From the NCBI GenBank assembly GCA_964621525.1, contig CAZUMS010000003.1, forward strand, positions 120,141 to 184,140: a stretch of DNA of 64,000 nucleotides, read 5' to 3'. A program made the translations under genes and the position numbers. The notes beneath the pieces were generated by a model that worked only from the letters and a program-made list of their open reading frames with translations, did not search any database and was not told the origin of the DNA. Source of the DNA: CAZMGV01 sp964621525 [NCBI: uncultured bacterium] (GTDB lineage: Bacteria; JAGRBM01). Positions within the stretch are counted from its first letter, which is position 1. Each line of letters starts with the position of its first letter. Below, piece by piece: positions 25,330 to 32,848 of this stretch.

Positions 25330-26286
25330 TTAGTGCCGGTTCAGCCAGGCTTCGAACTCATCGACGCTCGAGGTCAGCGTGCTCCCGACCAGCACCTCCC
25401 GGTAGCGGGGGGAGCCGCTGCCGCCGACGACAAGCTCGACCCCTTCGGGAAGGCCTTTCTGGACCGCCGCAAGCTCGGCCGACAGCTCGTTCTCGCGGCA
25501 ATCGGCAACGGACAGGAGGATGTATTTCGCCCTCGATGAAACCGCCGCGGCGAGGATATCCGCCGCCGGCAGGCTGGTTCCGAGGTAAACGGCCCGCCAG
25601 CCTCTCGTGGCGATGAGCATGCTGACGATCAGCGCTCCGAACTCGTGCTGCTCGCCCGAAGGTGTCGCAATCACGGCGGCGGTCGCGTTCGTGGCAGGCG
25701 AATAGGCCTTGAGCTGCGTCGCGATCAGGTTCCGGAGCAGAGCCGTCGCCGCGTGCTCATGGAATACCCGGAAATCTCCCCGCTCCCAGCGCAGACCGAC
25801 TTCCTCGACGATGGGAGCGATCAGTTCGACGACCAGCGTACGGGCGTTCAGCGTCGTCGCTGCCCGCTGAAGAATCTGCTCCGCCTGGGGAAGGTCCAGA
25901 AGGTTGACAGACGAGAGGAACCGCCGGCGAATTTCCGTGAGATCTGAGGCTGGGAACTGGGGCGAGGGATCCGGCTGGTAGGCGCCCAGAATCCGCTCCA
26001 GTTCCTCCATCGGGAGCTTCGAGAGCCGCCCGATCGAATGTCCCCGGTCCAGCAGCTTCCTGATGACGACGAGGCGGGCGATTTCCTCGTCCGTGTAGAG
26101 CCGCCCGCCGGCTTCGGAGCGTGACGGCCCGAACGTTCCGTACCGCCGTTCCCAGACACGAAGGGCGTGCTGGGAAATACCCGTAATCCGCGAGACGACA
26201 CCGATCCGGTATTTGCCGGGATGGGTGGTTTCAGGGGCATGCATCCAGTCAGTTTCTTTCCTGGATGATGCTCGGTCTTGGCTCAT
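25330..26286 (-). CDS. carH: CarH/LitR-like B12-dependent photoreceptor repressor
   Basis: The 318-residue protein has an N-terminal MerR winged helix (A-L-R-V-W-E-R-R-Y-G near residues 41-50), a four-helix B12-cap domain and a Rossmann cobalamin-binding domain. The light-sensor signature W-x9-E-H is intact (Trp167, Glu177, His178), and E-x-H-x-x-G (Glu212, His214, Gly217) supplies the lower axial histidine. Known CarH proteins bind adenosylcobalamin, form DNA-binding tetramers in the dark and dissociate in light, releasing repression. It is divergent from a seven-gene lipid operon across 116 bases holding 11-bp repeats. GGGGA lies before the ATG. Confidence 0.85.
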   Translation of the reverse strand: MSQDRASSRKETDWMHAPETTHPGKYRIGVVSRITGISQHALRVWERRYGTFGPSRSEAGGRLYTDEEIARLVVIRKLLDRGHSIGRLSKLPMEELERILGAYQPDPSPQFPASDLTEIRRRFLSSVNLLDLPQAEQILQRAATTLNARTLVVELIAPIVEEVGLRWERGDFRVFHEHAATALLRNLIATQLKAYSPATNATAAVIATPSGEQHEFGALIVSMLIATRGWRAVYLGTSLPAADILAAAVSSRAKYILLSVADCRENELSAELAAVQKGLPEGVELVVGGSGSPRYREVLVGSTLTSSVDEFEAWLNRH

Positions 26287-26308
26287 CCAAATTCCCCATC
26301 ATCATGGG

Positions 26309-26341
26309 TGTCTATAAAATGTCTAAAATCTGTTGACTTGT
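26309..26341. promoter_or_regulatory. Three 11-bp direct repeats, candidate CarH operator
   Basis: TGTCTATAAAA (26309), TGTCTAAAATC (26320) and TGTTGACTTGT (26331) start exactly 11 bases apart. CarH tetramers are known to bind tandem 11-bp direct repeats, one DNA-binding domain per repeat. The third repeat overlaps the -35 box of the rightward promoter and the mirror-image -35 of the leftward one, which fits repression of both genes. A fourth TGTCTA is at 26361 and two TAGATA copies follow. Confidence 0.6.
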
Positions 26342-26360
26342 CAAGATTTATCGCTATATT
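26333..26360 (+). promoter_or_regulatory. Promoter of the CarH-regulated lipid operon
   Basis: TTGACT (26333-26338) and TATATT (26355-26360), spacing 16, match sigma70 boxes in five of six positions each. Back-to-back with it, TTGACA reads leftward at 26344-26339, so the -35 regions of the divergent promoters share the palindrome TTGAC-tt-GTCAA. Confidence 0.6.
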
Positions 26361-26402
26361 TGTCTATGTTTCGTATAGATAATTACTCGATAGATAGCAG
26401 AT

Positions 26403-26867
26403 ATGGACACAATAATCTCGACAATATCAAGACTTCCAGTATCGCTCGGTGACCGCTTTCAAGAGACCTACAATCTCCTGAATCTGTGCAATCTGGACCA
26501 GCTGGATGAGCTCTATACCCACGATGTGGAGTTCGAGGACCCCTTTCATCGTCTTGAGGGCCTGGACTCGCTCAAGCGCTACTTCGAACACCTCTACCGG
26601 GGAGTCGCCGACTGCCGGTTCGAATTTTCCGGCCGGCTGGAGTCGGAGCAACAGATCGCACTCGCCTGGAAGATGCATCTGCGCCTCACCCGGCGCCCCA
26701 AGGACCTGATCACCGTCAACGGATCTTCGTTCCTCACCGTGCGGGACGGAAAGATATCCAGGCACCGCGACTACTTCGACGCAGGCGAGCTCGTTTACGA
26801 ACGCGTCCCGCTTCTGGGTGCCGTCATCCGCCGGATCAAGAAGCTTATGCAGGAGCAGCCGTCATGA
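26403..26867 (+). CDS. NTF2-like (SnoaL-type) protein
   Basis: The 154-residue protein is the first gene of the CarH-controlled operon. It shows the NTF2-like pattern L-D-E-L-Y-x6-F-x-D-P and ends with R-H-R-D-Y-F-D-A-G-E. NTF2-fold proteins of this type commonly accompany LitR/CarH gene sets, but no reaction has been assigned. It resembles the protein at 3795-4220 along most of its length. No clear ribosome-binding site precedes the ATG. The predicted leader is about 36 bases. It overlaps the next gene (SDR) by four bases. Confidence 0.75.
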   Translation: MDTIISTISRLPVSLGDRFQETYNLLNLCNLDQLDELYTHDVEFEDPFHRLEGLDSLKRYFEHLYRGVADCRFEFSGRLESEQQIALAWKMHLRLTRRPKDLITVNGSSFLTVRDGKISRHRDYFDAGELVYERVPLLGAVIRRIKKLMQEQPS

Positions 26868-27628
26868 TCCGGGACGATTACCGGGGCCTCAAGGTGTGGA
26901 TCACCGGCGCTTCGAGCGGTATCGGACGTGCTGTCGCGGCGGAAATCGCCGCAAGGGGCGGGCTGGTCGTGGCCTCAGCAAGGACCCGGAGCGCGCTCGA
27001 ATCGCTCCAGGCCGCGTGTGCTCCGGGGACTGTCGATATCCTTCCCTTCGATGCCGCGGATAGAGAGGCGAATCTGGAAGCCGCCCGGGAGATCGAAAAG
27101 CGGTACGGACATATCGACATTGCCTTCTTCAACGCCGGAACCTGCGAATACGTCGACATCCGGAACTTTGACAGCTCCATGTTCGAACGGCTGGTCAGAA
27201 CGAATTTCCTCAGCATGGTCTACGGCATCGAGGCAGCACTTCCGCTGCTGCGGCGGTCCTCCCGGCCCCAGCTTGTGGGCATGAGCAGCACGGTCGCCTG
27301 GCGCGGCCTCCCGAGGGCCGCGGCCTATGCCTCCACCAAGGCGGCCATCCGGAACATGCTCCAGGGGCTCCGGATCGATCTCCTAAAGGAGAACATTCCG
27401 GTTTCCATCGTATGTCCCGGTTTCGTCCGGACTCCGCTCACCGACCGGAACGACTTTTCCATGCCCGGCCGGATCGAGCCGGAGGAGGCCGGAAGGCGAA
27501 TCGCCGACGGCATCATCCGAAAAGAGATGGAAATCAGCTTTCCGAGACGCTTCAGCATCCCGTTCCGCCTGTTCACAGCGCTGCCGGATGCTCTCTACAC
27601 CCGCCTGGCGGGGAGGCTAACTGCATGA
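26864..27628 (+). CDS. Short-chain dehydrogenase/reductase
   Basis: This is a 254-residue classical SDR. The nucleotide-binding T-G-A-S-S-G-I-G is at 14-21, N-A-G at 90-92, and the catalytic Ser142, Tyr155 and Lys159 are all in place. The C-terminal part contains the P-G-x-V-x-T substrate loop region (P-G-F-V-R-T). It should reduce or oxidise a carbonyl or alcohol with NAD(P)H. Given its position between the NTF2-like and FAD oxidoreductase genes in an operon that also encodes a cyclopropane synthase homologue, a fatty-acyl or lipid substrate is likely. It overlaps both neighbours by four bases. Confidence 0.85.
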   Translation: MIRDDYRGLKVWITGASSGIGRAVAAEIAARGGLVVASARTRSALESLQAACAPGTVDILPFDAADREANLEAAREIEKRYGHIDIAFFNAGTCEYVDIRNFDSSMFERLVRTNFLSMVYGIEAALPLLRRSSRPQLVGMSSTVAWRGLPRAAAYASTKAAIRNMLQGLRIDLLKENIPVSIVCPGFVRTPLTDRNDFSMPGRIEPEEAGRRIADGIIRKEMEISFPRRFSIPFRLFTALPDALYTRLAGRLTA

Positions 27629-28878
27629 GAATCGCCGTTATTGGAACCGGAATTTCCGGGATGACTGCTGCCTGGCTGCTCCACCGGAAACACGACCTGA
27701 CTGTTTTCGAGGCGGACAGCCGCATCGGCGGCCATACGAACACCGTCCGGTTCGATCTCGATGGAAACACCTGGAATGTCGATACCGGTTTCATCGTGTT
27801 CAACGACCGGACCTATCCCAACTTCATCCGGCTCATCGAACGGCTGGGGGTTGCCTGGCAGCCTTCGAACATGAGTTTCGGGGTCAAGTGCGGCCGAACC
27901 GGACTCGAGTGGGCGAGCATGGGGATGAACTCGCTCTTCACCCAGCGCTGCAACGCCGTCAGCCCCCGCTTCCTCCGGATGGTCGCGGAAATCCTGCGCT
28001 TCAACCGTACAGCGGGAGAATTGCTGGAGCCCGGCAGCGACGAAGAGACGCTCGGGGCCTACCTGGAGCGTAAACGCTACTCACGAACCTTCATCGACTA
28101 CTACATCGTTCCCATGGGTGCGGCGATCTGGTCGGCTTCCATACGCCAGATGCTGGAGTTCCCCGCCCGGTATTTCGTCCGGTTCTTCACAAACCACGGA
28201 ATGCTTCAGATCCTCGACCAGCCGGTCTGGAGGGTCATCCGGGGCGGTTCCAGCACCTACATGGAAGCTCTCGTCCGGCCGTTCCGGGACCGGATCCGGA
28301 CCGGCAGCCCCGTAAGGGCCGTCGAACGTAACGGGGAATATGTCACCGTCCGGACCGATCGGGCGGGAGCCGAAAAGTTCGATCAGGTAATTCTTGCCTC
28401 CCACAGCGACCAGTCGCTGGCTGTGCTGACCGACGCCACAAGCCAGGAACGGGAGATACTCTCCCGGTTTCCGTACCAGAAAAACGAGGCGGTGCTCCAC
28501 CACGACGAAGCGGTGCTCCCCTCCCGCCGCCGGGCCTGGGCGAGCTGGAACTATCACATCCCCCGTTCGCCGGACGAGCCGGTCATGGTCACCTATTACA
28601 TGAACCGGCTCCAGTCGCTGGAGTCGCGGCACGCCTTCTGCGTCACCCTGAATCCCGGCCGCGAGATCCGTCCGGACCGGGTCCTGAAGACACTAACCTA
28701 TCACCATCCGGTCTTTACCCGGGAGGCAGTGGCGGCCCAGAAGCGGCATGGCGAGATCAGCGGCCGGAACCGCACCCATTTCTGCGGAGCCTACTGGGGA
28801 TTCGGATTCCACGAGGACGGCGTCCGCAGCGGTCTGGCCGTGGCGAAATCCATCGATCCGGAGGCCGTGCTCTCGTGA
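27625..28878 (+). CDS. FAD-dependent oxidoreductase, amine-oxidase type
   Basis: The 417-residue flavoprotein has the dinucleotide-binding motif G-T-G-I-S-G at residues 7-12, the E-A-D-S-R-I-G-G-H second motif and a C-terminal [14 protein letters not shown] contact. It is the flavoprotein that regularly occurs next to DUF1365 and cfa-like genes. Related operons are implicated in making methylated or furan fatty acids during light or singlet-oxygen stress, in which the flavoprotein would act as a fatty-acyl desaturase. That role is inference for this gene. GGGAGG precedes the ATG at 27625. The upstream frame from 27412 is not coding. Confidence 0.85.
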   Translation: MRIAVIGTGISGMTAAWLLHRKHDLTVFEADSRIGGHTNTVRFDLDGNTWNVDTGFIVFNDRTYPNFIRLIERLGVAWQPSNMSFGVKCGRTGLEWASMGMNSLFTQRCNAVSPRFLRMVAEILRFNRTAGELLEPGSDEETLGAYLERKRYSRTFIDYYIVPMGAAIWSASIRQMLEFPARYFVRFFTNHGMLQILDQPVWRVIRGGSSTYMEALVRPFRDRIRTGSPVRAVERNGEYVTVRTDRAGAEKFDQVILASHSDQSLAVLTDATSQEREILSRFPYQKNEAVLHHDEAVLPSRRRAWASWNYHIPRSPDEPVMVTYYMNRLQSLESRHAFCVTLNPGREIRPDRVLKTLTYHHPVFTREAVAAQKRHGEISGRNRTHFCGAYWGFGFHEDGVRSGLAVAKSIDPEAVLS

Positions 28879-29651
28879 TGAACAGCTGCATCTACGAAGG
28901 CACCGTCCGGCACCGGCGGTTCGGCGGTCCACGGCATGAGTTCAGCTACCCGCTGTTCATGATGTATCTGGATCTGGACGAGCAGGAGACGGTTTTCCGG
29001 GGCCGCTGGCTCTGGTCCACCCGCCGTCCGGCACCGGGCTGGTTCCGCCGGAGCGACTATCACGGAAACCCGGAGATCCCTCTTGCGGAGGCCGTCCGCA
29101 GGACTGTCGAGCAGCGGACCGGGGTCCGCCCGGCAGGTCCGGTGCGGATGCTGACCCACCTGAGGATGTTCGGCGTCTCCTTCAATCCGGTCACGTTCTA
29201 TTACTGCTTCGGGGCCGGCGGCTCCCGGGCGGAATTCGTACTCGCCGAAATCACCAACACCCCCTGGAACGAACGCCACTCCTACGTTCTGGACCTCCGG
29301 GAGGACGGAGGAAAGGCCCGTCCCCACCGGTTCCGCAAAACCTTTCATGTCTCACCGTTTTTCGGGATGGACATGGAATATCTCTGGAGACTCCCCTGTC
29401 CGGCCGGAACGCTCTCCGTTCATATGGAGAACCTGAAAAATGGCCAGCCGGTTTTCGACGCCACCCTTTCCCTGAAGCGCCGGGAGATCTCCGGACCCGC
29501 CCTCGCGTTCGCGCTCGTCAGGTATCCCCTGATGCCGCTCCGGGTTCTTTTCCTCATCTACTGGAATGCCCTGAAACTCCGTCTGAAGGGAGCTCCCTTC
29601 CATTCCCACCCCGACAAGGCAGTAACACCTCTGGAGGTTCGACAGTCATGA
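28878..29651 (+). CDS. DUF1365 family protein
   Basis: The 257-residue protein belongs to DUF1365. The N-terminal Y-x-G-x-V-x-H-R-R element, [16 protein letters not shown] near residues 100-115 and [10 protein letters not shown] near 125-135 are family hallmarks. The fold and activity are unknown. Its near-constant position between the FAD oxidoreductase and the cyclopropane synthase homologue argues for a role in the same lipid modification. ATG 28878 overlaps the previous stop by one base (TGATG), and GTG 28875 is possible. One hydrophobic stretch near residue 225 could touch the membrane. Confidence 0.8.
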   Translation: MNSCIYEGTVRHRRFGGPRHEFSYPLFMMYLDLDEQETVFRGRWLWSTRRPAPGWFRRSDYHGNPEIPLAEAVRRTVEQRTGVRPAGPVRMLTHLRMFGVSFNPVTFYYCFGAGGSRAEFVLAEITNTPWNERHSYVLDLREDGGKARPHRFRKTFHVSPFFGMDMEYLWRLPCPAGTLSVHMENLKNGQPVFDATLSLKRREISGPALAFALVRYPLMPLRVLFLIYWNALKLRLKGAPFHSHPDKAVTPLEVRQS

Positions 29652-30922
29652 AAGAACAGACGCTTGGATGGCCGGCGGCGCTCACCGGCATGGAAACCTT
29701 CCGGTGGGCCCGGCCTGCAGTGCACCGGCTGCTGGGCAGGCTTTCCGAAGGCCGCCTGACGCTGGTCGATTCCTCCGGCCCACCGGTCTCCTTCGGTCCC
29801 GGCGGAAAGGATCGCGGGCTGGACGTGACGGTCCATGTCCGGAACCCGCGCCTCTACGGCCGCCTGCTCACAGGCGGCAGCATCGGCGCGGCGGAGTCCT
29901 ACATGGATGGGGACTGGACTGCGGATGACCTCGTGAAGCTGATGCGCCTCTTCGTCCGGAACAAGCCGGTCATGGACGGCCTCGAGACGGGATTTGCGAA
30001 AGTGGCGGCACAGGCCCAGAGGCTCGCCCACGCCCTCCGGCGGAATACCCAGGCGGGGAGCCGCCGGAACATCGCCGCCCATTACGATCTCGGCAACGAC
30101 TTCTTCTCCCTGTTCCTCGACGAGACGATGATGTATTCCTGCGCCATCTTCCCGTCGCCGGAAACGTCCCTTCGCGCGGCGTCCACAGCCAAGAACGACC
30201 GGATCTGCCGCAAGCTGGACCTGAAACCTTCCGATCACCTGCTGGAGATCGGAACCGGATGGGGAGGATTCGCCATTCATGCGGCACGGCTGTACGGCTG
30301 CCGCGTGACGACGACGACCATCTCCGCCCGTCAGCACGAGTTCGCTTCCGAACGGGTCCGGCGGGCCGGGCTGTCGGACCGCGTCACCGTGCTCCTGGAG
30401 GACTACCGGGACCTGAAGGGCCAGTTTGACAGCCTGGTGTCCATCGAGATGGTCGAGGCCGTCGGCCACCAGTACCTGGATACCTATACGCGCCGCTGTG
30501 CGTCGCTTCTCAGGCCGGACGGGCTGATGCTGCTGCAGTCGATCACCATCGACGACCGTGAGTACGAGCGGGCCCGCGACGAAGTGGACTTCATCAAGCG
30601 CTACATATTTCCGGGAAGCTTTATTCCCTCGGTAACCGTACTCGCGGAATCGTTCCGGCGCAGTGGCGGCCTGAGGCCGGTGCACCTGGAGGATATCGGG
30701 CCGCACTACGCCCTCACGCTTCGCCACTGGCGGGAGCGCTTCCTCGCCTCGCTGCCCGGGGTGAAGCGGCTGGGTTATCCGCCGGAGTTTGTCCGCATGT
30801 GGGAATACTACCTGGCGCTCTGCGAGGGCGGATTCGAGGAACGGTACCTCGGCAACGTGCAGATGCTGCTCGCGAAGCCGGACAACCGCCGGACTCCCTA
30901 TCTGCCGGATCTTGGCCAATGA
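29648..30922 (+). CDS. cfa: Cyclopropane-fatty-acyl-phospholipid synthase family methyltransferase
   Basis: The 424-residue SAM-dependent enzyme adds a methylene or methyl group to double bonds of membrane phospholipid acyl chains. The N-terminal lipid-binding domain contains [15 protein letters not shown]. The catalytic part has H-Y-D-L-G-N-D-F-F near residue 155 and the SAM loop L-E-I-G-T-G-W-G-G near 200. S-I-E-M-V-E-A-V-G near 275 carries the conserved active-site glutamate and Y-I-F-P-G-S follows. Light-regulated members may make methylated rather than cyclopropane products. It overlaps both neighbouring genes by four bases. Confidence 0.88.
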   Translation: MKEQTLGWPAALTGMETFRWARPAVHRLLGRLSEGRLTLVDSSGPPVSFGPGGKDRGLDVTVHVRNPRLYGRLLTGGSIGAAESYMDGDWTADDLVKLMRLFVRNKPVMDGLETGFAKVAAQAQRLAHALRRNTQAGSRRNIAAHYDLGNDFFSLFLDETMMYSCAIFPSPETSLRAASTAKNDRICRKLDLKPSDHLLEIGTGWGGFAIHAARLYGCRVTTTTISARQHEFASERVRRAGLSDRVTVLLEDYRDLKGQFDSLVSIEMVEAVGHQYLDTYTRRCASLLRPDGLMLLQSITIDDREYERARDEVDFIKRYIFPGSFIPSVTVLAESFRRSGGLRPVHLEDIGPHYALTLRHWRERFLASLPGVKRLGYPPEFVRMWEYYLALCEGGFEERYLGNVQMLLAKPDNRRTPYLPDLGQ

Positions 30923-31470
30923 ACCCGCCCGCCCATCCTGCGGTTCAGGCGCTGCTGTTCAACGGCGTCTGGGCGGCCTGCGTCCTTGGCGGCGCCTCCC
31001 GCATCGCCTGGCTCCCCGGAGCGGCAACGCTGGCCTTCCTCTCGGTGCATTTCGCCTTCGTCCACTGGACGCCCCGGGAGCCGGTCCGGATCCTCGCCAC
31101 CGGAGTGGCCGGCTTCGCAGCCGATTCAGCCTTCTCGGCGGCCGGACTGTTGAGGTTCGGAGTAGCTGCGAACGGTCCAATAATCCCGCCGCTCTGGCTG
31201 CTCTGTCTCTGGCTCGCCTTCGCTGCTTCGCTGGGCGGCTACCTGTCGGCCCTGCGGGATCGCCCCGCCCTGGCCGCGCTCACCGGAGCGGCCGCCGGTC
31301 CCCTCAGCTACTGGGCGGGAAGCCGTCTCGGGGTCCTCAGCCTCGGAGACCGGCCGGTCACGAGCCTCACCGCTCTCACCCTGTTCTGGGCTGCCTTTCT
31401 GCCCACCGCCCTCCGGCTGACTCAGACCGGAGGGACGCCCGCCTTCCGCAAGGAGCGCAGTCATGCCTAG
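30919..31470 (+). CDS. DUF2878 membrane protein
   Basis: The 183-residue protein is mostly hydrophobic, with five or six predicted membrane helices, and ends in L-F-W-A-A-F-L-P-T-A-L-R-L, as DUF2878 proteins do. The family is found mainly in operons of this kind; its function is not known. The ATG at 30919 overlaps the cfa-family stop by four bases. The next gene starts eight bases before its stop, so translation is probably coupled. It is likely an inner-membrane component of the lipid-modifying module. Confidence 0.75.
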   Translation: MNPPAHPAVQALLFNGVWAACVLGGASRIAWLPGAATLAFLSVHFAFVHWTPREPVRILATGVAGFAADSAFSAAGLLRFGVAANGPIIPPLWLLCLWLAFAASLGGYLSALRDRPALAALTGAAAGPLSYWAGSRLGVLSLGDRPVTSLTALTLFWAAFLPTALRLTQTGGTPAFRKERSHA

Positions 31471-32071
31471 ACATTCCATAGCCGCAATCGCGGGACTGCT
31501 GCTCTCTGCGGCGGCCCCCGCGCAGGCCAACCCTCTGATTTCCGTCCGCAGGGCGGAGCCGTCGGCCGCCGGGGGCGGCCGCTGTCTGGACCGCCTGTGC
31601 TTCGAAACTCCGGTGGTCATCGGCGAACTCACGGCGGAGCTGAAAGGGGCAGGACTTCTCAAATATCTGGGGTTCGAGGTCTATTCGGCCGCCCTGTACG
31701 TGTCCGGAGACCATCCCCGGCCGCTGGATGCCATCGGCCGGTCGCCGCTCAAGCTGGTCCTCCGGTATCACCGCTCGATCCCGAAGACGCTGATCCAGAG
31801 TTCCACCGGGCGGGCCCTTCGCCACCTGCCACCTTCCGAACTGGAAGCGCTCCGCAGCGATCTCGACCGGATGTACGGGTTCTATGAAGACGTCCGGGAA
31901 GGGGACCGCTACGCCCTCGTCTATCGCCCGGAAACGGGTCTCTCCGTCTGGTTCAACGGCAGCCTGAAAGGAACGATACCGGGAGACGCCTTCGCCAGAA
32001 GCTATCTTGGAATCTGGCTTTCCGACGCGCCGCTGAGCGACGGCCTGCGGGACGCCCTGAGCGGGCGCTGA
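31463..32071 (+). CDS. Chalcone isomerase-like secreted protein
   Basis: The 202-residue protein has a signal peptide cleaved near A-Q-A-N (residue 22). The mature part resembles the bacterial chalcone-isomerase-like family, with G-x-G-L-L-K-Y-L-G-F-E-V-Y-S-A-A-L-Y-V, a central L-x-Y-x-R-S-I-P-K and a late F-x-x-x-Y-L-G-I-W-L motif. The fold binds fatty acids in plant relatives, so periplasmic binding of a modified lipid is an attractive but unproven role. It is the last gene of the CarH-controlled operon. No plus-strand terminator is evident after it; the hairpin that follows has its T-run on the minus strand. Confidence 0.78.
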   Translation: MPRHSIAAIAGLLLSAAAPAQANPLISVRRAEPSAAGGGRCLDRLCFETPVVIGELTAELKGAGLLKYLGFEVYSAALYVSGDHPRPLDAIGRSPLKLVLRYHRSIPKTLIQSSTGRALRHLPPSELEALRSDLDRMYGFYEDVREGDRYALVYRPETGLSVWFNGSLKGTIPGDAFARSYLGIWLSDAPLSDGLRDALSGR

Positions 32072-32086
32072 GACCTCAATCGCGCC

Positions 32087-32115
32087 AAAAAACGACGCGG
32101 CCGTTGCCGGCCGCG
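32087..32115 (-). terminator. Intrinsic terminator of the giant-protein/barrel unit
   Basis: CGCGGCC (32096-32102) and GGCCGCG (32109-32115) form a perfect stem. Read leftward it is followed by TCG and TTTTTT (complement of 32092-32087). It ends minus-strand transcription after the outer-membrane barrel gene. Confidence 0.75.
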
Positions 32116-32159
32116 CCACCTGTTCCTCATCCCCTCGGTCTGAGGGAAAGTCCTGTTGC

Positions 32160-32765
32160 TTATCTGTCGAGCGAGAGGCCGATGTTACCGGCGAGCCGGT
32201 AGTAGTTGCCCTCGATTTCGCCGAAGCCGCGCTGGTAGGTGAAGGTCGGCGCGATGTAGACGTTCACAAGGGTGAACAGCTTGACGCCGGTGCCCACTTC
32301 GAGGACGCCGCCGAAACCGCTCGTGGTGCCGGTGCCGACGTTCGACTTGTTCCAGAGGACGCCGCCGCCGAGGAAGGCGTAGGGGACGACTTCCTTCGGG
32401 ATCGCCATGACGCCGCGCCAGTTCGGGAACTCCGCCTGGGCGTTGGCCGTGAAGATGAAGTCGTTCGAGCTGCCGCCGAAGGCCGAGTAGCGCTGCCACA
32501 CGATCTCCGGCCGCACGCCGAAGGCGATGAACGGAGCCGGTTCGATTTCGTACTGGGGGTCGCGGTTCGCGAGCCGGAACAGCACCGTGCCCGACCCGCC
32601 GAGCGAGAACCCGCCCTTGCCGTCGGCGTTCACATAGCCGACCGCGAGGTCGCCCGTGCGTTCCCACAGCTTGATCTTGTAACCGCCCTCTTCCTGGGCC
32701 CGGGCGGGAGCCGCCGCCAGGACCATCCCGAAGAGAGCCGCCGCGAGCGCAAGCTTCAGTTTCAT
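32160..32765 (-). CDS. Small outer-membrane beta-barrel protein
   Basis: The 201-residue protein has a signal peptide (cleavage after A-R-A near residue 24). The mature chain has alternating hydrophobic strands and Gly/Asn turns typical of an 8-stranded OmpX/OmpW-sized barrel. It lacks the common terminal aromatic residue. AGAAGGGG lies about nine bases before ATG 32765, which I prefer to in-frame starts further upstream that would spoil the signal peptide. It starts 83 bases after the giant lipoprotein gene on the same strand with no terminator between, so both are likely co-expressed and may interact at the outer membrane. Confidence 0.75.
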   Translation of the reverse strand: MKLKLALAAALFGMVLAAAPARAQEEGGYKIKLWERTGDLAVGYVNADGKGGFSLGGSGTVLFRLANRDPQYEIEPAPFIAFGVRPEIVWQRYSAFGGSSNDFIFTANAQAEFPNWRGVMAIPKEVVPYAFLGGGVLWNKSNVGTGTTSGFGGVLEVGTGVKLFTLVNVYIAPTFTYQRGFGEIEGNYYRLAGNIGLSLDR

Positions 32766-32848
32766 TGTCAGTTTCCCCTTCTTGAGCAGGTTTCCCATAT
32801 CAGCTGTCTGCCGGTTCATGACGGTGATTCCCATGGTTCCACCGCAAA

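Noticed and set aside
32096-32115. Hairpin considered as terminator of the plus-strand CarH operon
   Set aside because: Its T-run (as A6 at 32087-32092) lies on the minus-strand side, so it serves the leftward barrel gene.
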